Part shown: positions 8,057 to 15,725 of the stretch, one piece after another
Numbering within the stretch: the stretch's first letter is position 1
Layout: every line of letters begins with the position of its first letter
Assembly (NCBI RefSeq): GCF_001021385.1
Contig: NZ_CP011773.1
Coordinates: 5,146,001 to 5,210,000 of the forward strand
Origin: Mycobacterium sp. EPa45
GTDB lineage: Bacteria > Actinomycetota > Actinomycetes > Mycobacteriales > Mycobacteriaceae
Direction of reading: 5' to 3'
DNA length: 64,000 bases
Program-made: the position numbers and the translations under genes
The notes under the pieces: generated by a model
Told to the model about the DNA's origin: nothing
The model's database searches: none
What the model saw: only the letters and a program-made list of their open reading frames with translations

Positions 8057-9563
8057 GATCGTCGGGAAGTTCCTCTCGACGCTGCCGGAGGACGACGACC
8101 ACCCGTACCGCACCGGCCCCTGGCGACCGCAGACCACCGAGTGGCGCGCCGACGACCTCCTCGTCGTCGACGGAGAGATCCCGACCGACCTCGACGGGGT
8201 CTATCTGCGCAACACCGAGAACCCGCTGCACCCGGCTCTGAAGGCGTATCACCCGTTCGACGGTGACGGCATGCTGCACATCGTTGGGTTCCGTGACGGA
8301 AAGGCGTTCTACCGCAACCGCTTTGTTCGCACCGACGGGTTCGCGGCGGAGAACGCTGCCGGTGGCCCGCTCTGGCCGGGCCTGGCAGAACCACTGCCGC
8401 TCGCGAAGGTCGATTACGGCTGGGGCGCGCGCACGTTGATGAAGGATGCCTCCAGCACCGACGTGGTTGTGCACCGGGGCACCGCGTTGACGAGCTTCTA
8501 CCAGTGCGGTGACCTGTACCGCGTCGACCCGTACTCCGCCGAGACGCTCGGCAAGGAGACGTGGGGCGGCCGCTTTCCGGCCGACTGGGGTGTCTCGGCC
8601 CACCCCAAGGTCGACGAACGCACCGACGAAATGCTGTTCTTCAACTACTCGAAGAAGGCACCCTACATGCACTACGGGGTCGTCGACGCGAACAACGACC
8701 TGGTGCACTACGTCGATGTGCCGCTGCCCGGCCCGCGACTGCCGCACGATATGGCTTTCACTCGAAACTACGTGATCCTCAACGACTTCCCGCTGTTCTG
8801 GGATCCCGAACTGCTGGAGCGCGACGTGCACATGGCCCGGTTCCATCGGGACATGCCGTCGCGGTTCGCGGTCCTGCCCCGGCGGGGCACGAGTGGCCAG
8901 ATCCAGTGGTTCGAGGCCGACCCGACGTTCGTGCTGCACTTCGTCAACGCCTACGAGGATGGTGACGAGATCGTACTGGACGGTTTCTTCCAGGGCGATC
9001 CCGAGCCGACCGACAACGGCACCGGCACCAAGTGGCAGCGGGCGTTCCGGTTCCTCGCGCTCGACCGCATGCAGGCCCGGCTGCACCGCTGGCGGCTCAA
9101 CCTGCGCACCGGCGGGCTCACCGAAGAACCGTTGTCGGACAGCATCACCGAGTTCGGCATGATCAACACCGGTCATCTCGGCGAGCCGTATCGCTACACC
9201 TGGGCTGCCACCGGTAAGCCGGGCTGGTTCCTGTTCGACGGACTGGTCCGCCACGACGTGCGCACCGGCGCCGAAGAGCGCTACTCCTTCGGCGACGGGG
9301 TCTACGGCAGCGAGACGGCCATGGCGCCGCGCGTCGGCAGCCGGGCCGAGGACGACGGCTACCTGGTCACGCTCACCACCGACATGACCGCCGACGCCTC
9401 GTACTGCCTGGTTTTCGACGCGGCCCGGCTCGCCGACGGTCCTGTGTGCAAACTTCAACTGCCGGAACGGATCTCCAGCGGCACACACTCCACCTGGGTA
9501 GCCGGAGACGCGCTGCGCCGCTGGCATACCGCGGACTCGGCCGCCGAGGCGATCGGGCTGTAG
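8046..9563 (+). CDS. carotenoid cleavage oxygenase-family dioxygenase (Rv0913c-like)
   Basis: This 505-residue protein belongs to the retinal pigment epithelium/carotenoid oxygenase family, non-haem Fe(II) enzymes that cleave a double bond in carotenoids, stilbenes or related lipids. It starts with the family's DLDGVYLRNTENP strand. Four spaced histidines that would form the iron site lie in WGVSAHPKVD, LPHDMAFTRNY, FVLHFVNAYED and SGTHSTWVAG. The start codon ATG 8046 lies inside the end of the thiolase gene and the stop shares a base with the regulator that follows, so all three are probably translated from one message. Together they suggest oxidative cleavage of an isoprenoid-like compound followed by acyl-CoA processing; the substrate is unknown. 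Confidence 0.88.
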   Translation: MDTEIVGKFLSTLPEDDDHPYRTGPWRPQTTEWRADDLLVVDGEIPTDLDGVYLRNTENPLHPALKAYHPFDGDGMLHIVGFRDGKAFYRNRFVRTDGFAAENAAGGPLWPGLAEPLPLAKVDYGWGARTLMKDASSTDVVVHRGTALTSFYQCGDLYRVDPYSAETLGKETWGGRFPADWGVSAHPKVDERTDEMLFFNYSKKAPYMHYGVVDANNDLVHYVDVPLPGPRLPHDMAFTRNYVILNDFPLFWDPELLERDVHMARFHRDMPSRFAVLPRRGTSGQIQWFEADPTFVLHFVNAYEDGDEIVLDGFFQGDPEPTDNGTGTKWQRAFRFLALDRMQARLHRWRLNLRTGGLTEEPLSDSITEFGMINTGHLGEPYRYTWAATGKPGWFLFDGLVRHDVRTGAEERYSFGDGVYGSETAMAPRVGSRAEDDGYLVTLTTDMTADASYCLVFDAARLADGPVCKLQLPERISSGTHSTWVAGDALRRWHTADSAAEAIGL

Positions 9564-10519
9564 TGAGCGAAACGCAGTCCGTCGAGACGCCCATCGTCCT
9601 GGCGCCCGACGGCCCCAATGCCATCGGCCGCATGCTGGGCCTACTCGGCGACGAGTGGAACCTACTGATCGTCCAGCAGGCGCTGCTCGGCGCCAGCCGC
9701 TACAGCCAGTTCATGTCGCGGCTGCCGATCTCGAACTCGGTGCTTACCAATCGGCTGCGGACCCTGGTCGGCGACGGACTGCTGACCCGCAAGGTGCATG
9801 CCTCCACCCGGGCGCGTACCGAGTACCTGATCACCGGCCGCGGGCGTTCGCTGTGGCCGGCACTGTTGTCGATCTGGGAGTGGGAACGCAACTGGGTCGC
9901 CGAGCATCAGGAAGCGTTACCAGCCATGCGCCACCTGGCGTGCGGGTCGCACTTCGCACCGTTGTTGCGGTGCAACACCTGTCTGGCCGTGGTGACCGGA
10001 TCCGAAGTGGAGCTGAGCCTGGGCCCGAGCGGAGATTGGACACGGTCGGCGCCGGCCGCCTCGACGCGGCGCCGATCGGAATCCGAGAGCGCGGCGCGCG
10101 AGGCCGGGCTGTTCCCGCAGACGATGAGCGTGTTCGGTAATCGTTGGGCTGCAGCACTTCTGGTGGCGGCCTTCCTGGGCACCACCCGCTTCACCGATTT
10201 CCAGACCCAGCTCGGCGCGCCGCCGAGCCTGCTGGCCGAACGGCTCCAGACGTTCTGCAATCTCGGCGTGTTCACCACCGCGCCGACATCGCGCTCCGGT
10301 CCTGAGCGCGCCGCCTACCTGTTGACCGAGAAGGGGCGGGCGTTCTTTCCGGTGCTGACCGCCGCATTGCAGTGGGCGCAGTGGTGGTTCCAGGCGCCCG
10401 AAGGACCGGCGATCGTGATGACCCACAATGGCTGCGGGTCGGGTTTCACCGGCGAGCTTGCCTGCGATCGCTGCACCGAACGGCTGAGCGGGGCCCAGGT
10501 CAGTACCGTCGCTATTTAG
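9563..10519 (+). CDS. double HxlR-type winged-helix regulator
   Basis: The protein (318 residues from GTG 9563) carries two HxlR-like winged-helix domains in one chain. The first is at about residues 15-110 (LGDEWNLLIVQQALLGASRYSQF) and the second at about 180-290 (FGNRWAAALLVAAFLGTTRFTDF). HxlR proteins normally dimerise, so this looks like a fused dimer. Cysteine pairs occur between and after the domains (RCNTCLA and CGSGFTGELACDRC), which could bind a metal. The start codon overlaps the stop of the dioxygenase gene by one base, so the regulator is probably made with the enzymes it controls. It overlaps the convergent lipoprotein gene by 8 bases. Confidence 0.85.
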   Translation: MSETQSVETPIVLAPDGPNAIGRMLGLLGDEWNLLIVQQALLGASRYSQFMSRLPISNSVLTNRLRTLVGDGLLTRKVHASTRARTEYLITGRGRSLWPALLSIWEWERNWVAEHQEALPAMRHLACGSHFAPLLRCNTCLAVVTGSEVELSLGPSGDWTRSAPAASTRRRSESESAAREAGLFPQTMSVFGNRWAAALLVAAFLGTTRFTDFQTQLGAPPSLLAERLQTFCNLGVFTTAPTSRSGPERAAYLLTEKGRAFFPVLTAALQWAQWWFQAPEGPAIVMTHNGCGSGFTGELACDRCTERLSGAQVSTVAI

Positions 10520-11129
10520 GCGGAAGTATCTGGAATCCCTTGAGGATCGCGGCCGAATCGGCTGCGTAGGTGGGGTTGTCGGGCTTGATCGTCTGCACGG
10601 TCAGCGTGCTGACGTAGTTGATGTCGCCATCTTGGTAAACCACCGCCAGTGAGGTGGCGGTGCGGGCCGGGATCTTGCCCATGGCCGGCGCGGTGTACGA
10701 GGTGGTTTGGGCGGTCGACCCGCACACCTGTGCGGGAGTGCTCTTGAGATCCTTGACCTTCAGCCGCGCGACCAGCTGCTGGTTCTGCGCGTCCAGGATT
10801 GCCTGCGCGTGGCCCACGTCGGTACTCACCTTCTGCAGGGTGACGACGGCATTGGGGGTGAATCCCTCATCGGTGAGCCCCGGATTCCGGATGGCGTACC
10901 GGATCGACTCGGAGTCCAGCTTGGTGGTGCGCTCCCAGCCCTGCGGCTGCGGTAGTCGCAGCCGCGGCTCCTGGTCGGTGCGGGTTGGGATGTCGGTCAT
11001 CGGCAACGACACCTCGTTGCACTTGGCGGCTTCGGCCTTGTTCTTGTCGTCCGAACAGCCCGTGATCGTCACCGTCAGCGCGACCGCCAGTACGGCCGCC
11101 GCGACTGAAGTCACCTTGTGCAATGTCAC
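10512..11129 (-). CDS. LpqN/LpqT-like lipoprotein
   Basis: From GTG 11129 the product is 205 residues with a hydrophobic signal segment and a lipobox ending ITGC, so it should be exported and lipid-anchored. The mature part (TPNAVVTLQKVS..., ending AAILKGFQILPP) has the pattern of mycobacterial LpqN/LpqT-type lipoproteins, whose roles in cell-envelope lipid handling are only partly known. A longer reading frame extends upstream to 11198, but that would place the signal peptide internally, so it is unlikely. The gene is divergent from hsp20, and the CIRCE element lies 56 bases upstream of its start. Confidence 0.75.
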   Translation of the reverse strand: MTLHKVTSVAAAVLAVALTVTITGCSDDKNKAEAAKCNEVSLPMTDIPTRTDQEPRLRLPQPQGWERTTKLDSESIRYAIRNPGLTDEGFTPNAVVTLQKVSTDVGHAQAILDAQNQQLVARLKVKDLKSTPAQVCGSTAQTTSYTAPAMGKIPARTATSLAVVYQDGDINYVSTLTVQTIKPDNPTYAADSAAILKGFQILPPK

Positions 11130-11184
11130 CCCTTCGAAGAGCCCGGCCCAGCCTACCGGGGCCGCGAAATCTCCGAAAAAAGTG

Positions 11185-11211
11185 TTAGCACTCTCCACCT
11201 CCGAGTGCTAA
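11185..11211. promoter_or_regulatory. CIRCE operator (HrcA binding site)
   Basis: The sequence TTAGCACTC, a 9-base spacer, then GAGTGCTAA is a perfect match to the CIRCE inverted repeat bound by the heat-shock repressor HrcA. It lies 72 bases upstream of the hsp20 start codon and faces a divergent lipoprotein gene. Heat or unfolded-protein stress is therefore expected to derepress hsp20. Confidence 0.93.
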
Positions 11212-11282
11212 TCTGGCAGTGCACAGTAAAGCTGCCCGCCAGGGTGGTGGGCTTGCGTTCAGCGATGCAGGAGGTGAGTACT

Positions 11283-11732
11283 GTGCTTCGCTTCGATCCG
11301 TTCAATGACCTTGAAGCCATGACCCGGGGACTGTTGGCCAGCCAGACCGGAACCGATCGCAGCCCCCGATTCATGCCGATGGACCTCTACAAGGTCGACG
11401 ACCATTACGTGCTGACCGCCGACCTTCCCGGCGTAGATCCAGGTTCGATCGACGTCAATGTCGACAACGGGACTCTGACGCTCACGGCGCACCGGTCGGC
11501 CCGCTCCGAGGACTCGGTGCAGTGGTTGACCAGTGAGAGATTCTTCGGCACCTACCGCCGGCAGCTGTCACTCGGTGAAGGTGTCGACACCGCCAAGATC
11601 TCGGCCACCTACGAGAACGGCGTGTTGACGGTGACGATCCCCCTGGCCGAGCGCGCCAAGGCGCGCCGCATCGAAGTCACCCGTTCCGGCGAGAGCAAGC
11701 CCATCGAGGCGACCACCGTCGAAGCGGGCTGA
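11283..11732 (+). CDS. small heat-shock protein, Hsp20/alpha-crystallin family
   Basis: The product is 149 residues, an ATP-independent holdase that keeps unfolding proteins soluble in the cytoplasm. It opens with the mycobacterial Hsp20 signature VLRFDPFNDLEAMTRG. The alpha-crystallin domain spans about residues 35-130 (DLYKVDDHYVLTADLPGVD ... ATYENGVLTVTIPLAE), including the conserved A-x-x-x-n-GVL motif. GTG 11283 is preferred because an AGGAGG Shine-Dalgarno stands at 11269-11274. Longer in-frame starts run into the CIRCE region. Regulation by HrcA is indicated by the perfect CIRCE element upstream. Confidence 0.93.
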   Translation: MLRFDPFNDLEAMTRGLLASQTGTDRSPRFMPMDLYKVDDHYVLTADLPGVDPGSIDVNVDNGTLTLTAHRSARSEDSVQWLTSERFFGTYRRQLSLGEGVDTAKISATYENGVLTVTIPLAERAKARRIEVTRSGESKPIEATTVEAG

Positions 11733-11748
11733 GGCTCAACCGTTTTTA

Positions 11749-11788
11749 GTTCAGGCTCAGCCGTCACCTATGACGGTTGAGCCTGAAC
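11749..11788. terminator. bidirectional hairpin between hsp20 and GNAT gene
   Basis: Arms of 18 bases (11749-11766 and 11771-11788) pair with a single mismatch around a four-base CCTA loop. The 3' arm can also pair with the earlier AGGCTCAACCG at 11732-11742, followed by TTTTT, giving an alternative hairpin for hsp20 transcripts. The structure covers the last codons of the convergent acetyltransferase gene, so it may end transcription from both sides. Confidence 0.7.
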
Positions 11789-12363
11789 GTCAGGTTGTTG
11801 CGCACCGCCGGCCATTCGATGTCCAGGATGGAGTACACCACGGTGTCGCGGCGGGATCCATCGGCGAGCAGCTGATGGCTGCGCAGCACTCCGTCGAGCT
11901 TGGCGCCGAGGCGTTCGATCGCTGCCCGGCTCACGTGATTGAAAAAGTGCGTGCGGAATTCGACAGCGACACAACCGAGTTGGTCGAACGCGTGCGAGAG
12001 CATCACCAGCTTGGTCTCAGTATTGACCCCGGTGCGCCGCGCCGATGCCGAGTACCAGGTGTGGCCGATCTCGAGCCGACGATTGGCGGCATCGACGTGG
12101 AACATGCTCGAGGAGCCGACCACCACACCGTCGGTCCGTCGCCGGATCACGTAGGTGACACCGTCGTCGGAGCCTTGCATGGTCTGCATGCGGCTCACCC
12201 ACGTCGCGGTGGACTCCGGCGAAGGCGCGCTGGTGAACCACAGCTCGCCGACCGAGCCGTCGGCGGCCGCGTGCGCCAGTTCGGGTATGTGAGAGTCATG
12301 CAGTGGCTCAAGGGAAACCCATTGCGCGCCGGTCAGCGTGACCGGTTCGACGAACCGGCTCAT
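11764..12363 (-). CDS. GNAT-family acetyltransferase (RimJ/RimL-like)
   Basis: This 199-residue GNAT protein resembles the RimJ/RimL type that acetylates protein N-termini or small amines using acetyl-CoA. Typical segments are EIGHTWYSASARRTGVNTE, matching the acetyl-CoA-binding motif A region, and VEFRTHFFNHVSRAAIERLGAK, matching motif B. ATG 12363 is chosen because it overlaps the stop of the upstream membrane-protein gene (ATGA), implying translational coupling. The frame continues upstream as far as 12711, but that stretch is antisense to the membrane-protein codons and low in credibility. The substrate is unknown. Confidence 0.83.
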   Translation of the reverse strand: MSRFVEPVTLTGAQWVSLEPLHDSHIPELAHAAADGSVGELWFTSAPSPESTATWVSRMQTMQGSDDGVTYVIRRRTDGVVVGSSSMFHVDAANRRLEIGHTWYSASARRTGVNTETKLVMLSHAFDQLGCVAVEFRTHFFNHVSRAAIERLGAKLDGVLRSHQLLADGSRRDTVVYSILDIEWPAVRNNLTFRLNRHR

Positions 12364-12782
12364 CTGCGGCGCGCCAGAGCGGTGATCAACGCCCACACCG
12401 ACGACAGCACCGCACCGCCCGCGCACACCGCGCCAATGTAGAAGCCGTACCCCACCGACACCGATCCGCTGACATTGAGGTGGTAGTACCAGTAGGTCAG
12501 CACGCCGAGCAACACCGAAATCACCAGCGCCGCCGCAGCGGCCAGGCGCGGGGACAGATTGCGCGCCACCATCGCACCGGTGACGATCAGCGCCGACGCC
12601 AGCAGCACGATCAACTGGCCGGCGCCGAAACGGGGCGGCAGCACGATACTGCCGACGGTGCCACCGATGGCGCTGGCCCGGCCGCCGCCCTTGACCGGGG
12701 TCGTCAACCACGGCAGCCAGGCGCTGATCGCCAATATCGCCGCGCAGAGCACGACGAACCAGCCCGCACGCAGGTGTGCCAT
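12360..12782 (-). CDS. four-helix integral membrane protein, unknown function
   Basis: This 140-residue protein has four hydrophobic helices (about residues 5-25, 55-75, 80-100 and 108-132), with an extracytoplasmic-looking loop after the first. An HNLNVSGSVSVGYGFYIG-like segment before the last helix is the only distinctive stretch. No family assignment is possible from the sequence alone. The gene sits between the ABC-F ATPase upstream (9-base gap) and the acetyltransferase downstream (4-base overlap), so the three probably form an operon. Confidence 0.75.
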   Translation of the reverse strand: MAHLRAGWFVVLCAAILAISAWLPWLTTPVKGGGRASAIGGTVGSIVLPPRFGAGQLIVLLASALIVTGAMVARNLSPRLAAAAALVISVLLGVLTYWYYHLNVSGSVSVGYGFYIGAVCAGGAVLSSVWALITALARRR

Positions 12783-12791
12783 GGTCAGACC

Positions 12792-14366
12792 CTAACCCGC
12801 CGCATCCAATACACCGGGCTGCCGCATCGACAGGGTCCGGTCCAGATCCAGCCGAGCCAGGAACTCGTCGTCGTGGCTGACCACGATCAGGGCGCCGCGG
12901 TAGGCACGCAGCGCGTCGACCAGCTGGGCCACGCTGGCCAGATCGAGGTTGTTCGTCGGCTCGTCGAGCACGAGAAGTTGGGGCGGCGGCTCGGCCAACA
13001 GCAGTCGTGCCAGCGCCACCCGGAACCGTTCACCGCCGGATAGGGTGGCCACGGGCCGGTACACCGAGTCGCCGCGCAACAGGAACCGCGCCAGGCGGGT
13101 TCGCACGAGCGCGGAGTCGGCATCCGGCGCCGCGGCGCGCACGTTGTCCAGCACGCTGGCGCCGTCGTCGAGCCCGTCGATGCGCTGCGGCAGGTAGCCG
13201 ACACGATCGGTCAGTAAACGGCCCGCACTGCCTGCGATCAGATCGTCCAGGAACCGGGTCTTGCCGACGCCGTTGCGCCCGACGACAGCGACCCGTTCGG
13301 GACCCATCACCACCAATGGTCCACGCGTGCCTGGCAATTCGGCGATCCTTCGGGTGGCTGGCACACCGGGGTCAGGCAGGTCGACGTGAATGTGTTCGTT
13401 ACCGCGCAGTCTCGCCTCGGCGGACTGCAGCGCCTCGGCGGCGTCGGCCGCCTTGTCCTCGAGCCCTGCGCGCAGCTTGCCCGCCGATACCTCCGCCGAC
13501 GATGCCCAGTTGTTCATCACGATCTTCGGCGCCCGCTTGTTGGCGTAGTCCTTCTGCGCCTTGCGATTACGGCGAGCGAGCTTGGTCTCCGCCGCCGCGC
13601 GCTGTCGTCTCTGCACGCGCACCGTCTGTTCAGCGGCCGACACCGCCTGTGCGGCGGCGGCCTGTTCGCTTTCCAGATGGGCGAGCCATTCGCGATAAGG
13701 ACCGCCGAACGACGTCAGCCGCTGGTTGTGCAGCTCGGCGGTGTGGCTCATCCGGTTCAACAGCGCCACATCGTGACTGACGACCACCAGCGACCCGGGC
13801 CAGTCGGCGATCAGGTCGTACAACCTGGTCCGGGCGTCGCGGTCGAGGTTGTTCGTCGGCTCGTCGAGCAGGGTGATGGCGGCCGGCTCGAGCCGAAGGG
13901 CGGTGATCGCCAACAACATCGCCTCCCCGCCGGATACCTGTCCCACTGTCCGGTCCAGGTCGGCGGGCTCCAAGCCGATTACGCGCAGCGCCTCGCCGGC
14001 GCGATCCGCGACGTCCCAGTCCTCACCGATCACCTCGAAGTCCCGTTCGGTCGCGCAGCCGGATTCGATTGCGCGCAGCGCAGCCAACTTCGCGCCGATA
14101 CCGAGCACGTCGGCGATCGGCCACGTTGCGTCGAGGGTCAGGGTCTGCGGCAGGTAGGCGACGTCGCCGCCGGTGATGACCCGGCCGCGGGTCGGGGTGA
14201 GCTCACCGGCGATCAGGCGCAGCAGGGTTGACTTGCCGCTGCCGTTGGCGCCGACGAGTCCGGTCCGGCCGGTGGACAGCGTGGCGTCAAGGTCGCTGAG
14301 CGCGACGGATCCGTCCGGCCAGACGAAGTCGAGGTCGATCAGGGTGATGGCGGATTCGGTAGGCAT
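12792..14366 (-). CDS. ABC-F family ATPase
   Basis: This 524-residue cytoplasmic protein has two ABC domains and no membrane segment. Domain 1 carries GANGSGKST, VSGGE and LLDEPTNNLD. Domain 2 carries GRNGVGKT, LSGGERFRVALARLLL and LVLDEPTNNLD. A charged helical linker (about residues 215-300), rich in Arg, Lys and Ala, separates them. ABC-F proteins work on the ribosome, either protecting it from antibiotics or easing stalls, or as general translation factors. The annotated start is ATG 14366, preceded by GGAGA. A strong AGGAGGG followed by a GTG at 14415 lies in the leader and could direct a short upstream peptide, a set-up often seen with ABC-F resistance genes. Confidence 0.88.
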   Translation of the reverse strand: MPTESAITLIDLDFVWPDGSVALSDLDATLSTGRTGLVGANGSGKSTLLRLIAGELTPTRGRVITGGDVAYLPQTLTLDATWPIADVLGIGAKLAALRAIESGCATERDFEVIGEDWDVADRAGEALRVIGLEPADLDRTVGQVSGGEAMLLAITALRLEPAAITLLDEPTNNLDRDARTRLYDLIADWPGSLVVVSHDVALLNRMSHTAELHNQRLTSFGGPYREWLAHLESEQAAAAQAVSAAEQTVRVQRRQRAAAETKLARRNRKAQKDYANKRAPKIVMNNWASSAEVSAGKLRAGLEDKAADAAEALQSAEARLRGNEHIHVDLPDPGVPATRRIAELPGTRGPLVVMGPERVAVVGRNGVGKTRFLDDLIAGSAGRLLTDRVGYLPQRIDGLDDGASVLDNVRAAAPDADSALVRTRLARFLLRGDSVYRPVATLSGGERFRVALARLLLAEPPPQLLVLDEPTNNLDLASVAQLVDALRAYRGALIVVSHDDEFLARLDLDRTLSMRQPGVLDAAG

Positions 14367-14511
14367 GGGTCTCCACGTGGTTGTCAGCGGGCGGGGAAGC
14401 GGCGCTGTGATCCACGATGGGGACCCTCCTTTGGGACGCACGGGCAGGAACGACCGCCACGGTAGTGGCGTAATTACCTGCGGACAACCGATTTATCCCT
14501 ACGCTGAAGCC

Positions 14512-14955
14512 ATGGATCTCCCCGACTGGGTTCGCAAGCTCGAGATGGGACCCCATCCCGAAGGCGGCTTCTTCCGCGAGACCTGGCGCAGCGAGCTCGT
14601 CGTCGGCGAGTCCGCGTTGCCGCCGGACTACAACGGCCCGCGCAACGCCGGAACCGCAATCTATTTCGTGCTGCTGCCCGGTCAGCAGTCCGCCTGGCAC
14701 ACCGTGCGCAGCGCCGAGCTGTGGCTGTACCACCGCGGCAGTCCGCTGCTGCTCGACATTGGTCCGGAAAAGGAAAGCGCCACAAGGGTTCTGCTCGGCC
14801 CGGACGTCCTTGCCGGTCAACAGCCACAGGTGCTGGTGCCCCCGGGTCACTGGCAGCGGGCCCGTCCCCGCGACGACGAGCCGACGCTGGTCAGCTGCGT
14901 CGTGGTGCCGGGCTTCGACTTCGCGGATTTCGCGTTGGCGCCCCCTAGCGATTGA
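14512..14955 (+). CDS. DUF985-family cupin protein
   Basis: This 147-residue single-domain cupin starts at ATG 14512. The family hallmark PHPEGGFFRETWRS lies near residue 15. The histidine-containing SAWHTVRSAELWLYHRG and VPPGHWQRA segments form the two cupin motifs. Related proteins are metal-binding or sugar-binding with few characterised members, so no reaction is assigned. Its 3' end overlaps the convergent BKACE-like gene by 11 bases. The start region is divergent from the ABC-F gene with about 145 bases between start codons. Confidence 0.8.
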   Translation: MDLPDWVRKLEMGPHPEGGFFRETWRSELVVGESALPPDYNGPRNAGTAIYFVLLPGQQSAWHTVRSAELWLYHRGSPLLLDIGPEKESATRVLLGPDVLAGQQPQVLVPPGHWQRARPRDDEPTLVSCVVVPGFDFADFALAPPSD

Positions 14956-15676
14956 CCGTCCGCAGCAGGTCGAACGCCGCGGCAACGAGTTCGGCGTTAC
15001 CCGGCGCAATCGATCCGTCCGGCAACGCCACGGTGTCCTCCAACCCGATGCGGGTCTGCACTCCCCGCACGCCCGCGTGGGCCAGCAGCGGCCAGCAGCT
15101 GTCATCGAGGCCATGCAGCAATGCCGGCGCCGGCGAGCCGGCCCGCTGGATCCGCGCCAGCAGGTCGTCTGCGGTCGCGGTGTCCCCGTCGGGTCCGAGT
15201 TCGATCATCACCCGCAGGCAGTGCGGAGCCAGCTCCGAGCTCGCCCACGCTTGTGCGGCATCGGCATGAAAGATGCCGGCCTCCACCCCGACGCCCCGGC
15301 TCAGCAACAGCTCTGCCAGCTCCTCGGCGCCGGGTTCATGCCAGTTGACCGAGGCGAAGTCGGGCAGCACGGTCCACGCCTCGACCGTGCGCAACCGCCG
15401 CTGCGGATCGGGCAGCGCCCAGAACCCCGTCGTCACACCCAACGGCAGGCCCGGCACCGCGTGCCGCACTGCGCTCACCGCGGCGGCGACGACCTCCGGC
15501 TCCAGCGAGTCCGCCCCGTCGGCGGTCTTGGGGTGCAGGTGCACAGCCCGCGCCCCAGCGCCGTGCGCAGCGACGGCCGCGGCGGCCAGCTGCGGCGGCG
15601 ACACCGGAAGGCCGGCGTGCTGATCGGGGGTGCGGGCGCCGTTGATGCAGGCCTTGACGTAGGGAGCTTTGGACAC
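14945..15676 (-). CDS. BKACE (DUF849) beta-keto acid cleavage enzyme-like
   Basis: The product is 243 residues and begins YVKACINGARTP, the N-terminal strand of the beta-keto acid cleavage enzyme family. Family members are TIM barrels that use a divalent metal to cleave a beta-keto acid with acetyl-CoA. The metal-ligand motif AVHLHPK (HxH) is present, and IELGPDGD and GLEDT-like C-terminal motifs follow. It is shorter than typical members (about 270-310), mainly through missing loops. The start is GTG 15676. Substrates vary across the family, so none is assigned here. It is divergent from the K+ channel gene. Confidence 0.8.
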   Translation of the reverse strand: MSKAPYVKACINGARTPDQHAGLPVSPPQLAAAAVAAHGAGARAVHLHPKTADGADSLEPEVVAAAVSAVRHAVPGLPLGVTTGFWALPDPQRRLRTVEAWTVLPDFASVNWHEPGAEELAELLLSRGVGVEAGIFHADAAQAWASSELAPHCLRVMIELGPDGDTATADDLLARIQRAGSPAPALLHGLDDSCWPLLAHAGVRGVQTRIGLEDTVALPDGSIAPGNAELVAAAFDLLRTVNR

Positions 15677-15725
15677 ACGTCATTGTCACCCGTCGCGACG
15701 CCACTTTCCCAAGTAGCGTTTCCCC

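Noticed and set aside
8031..9527. Minus-strand frame of 498 codons opposite the carotenoid-type dioxygenase
   Set aside because: Antisense to a well-supported enzyme and without domains or a credible start.
12364..12711. N-terminal extension of the acetyltransferase frame
   Set aside because: It runs through the membrane-protein gene in another frame and reads as Arg/Gly-rich noise. ATG 12363 with the ATGA overlap is much better.
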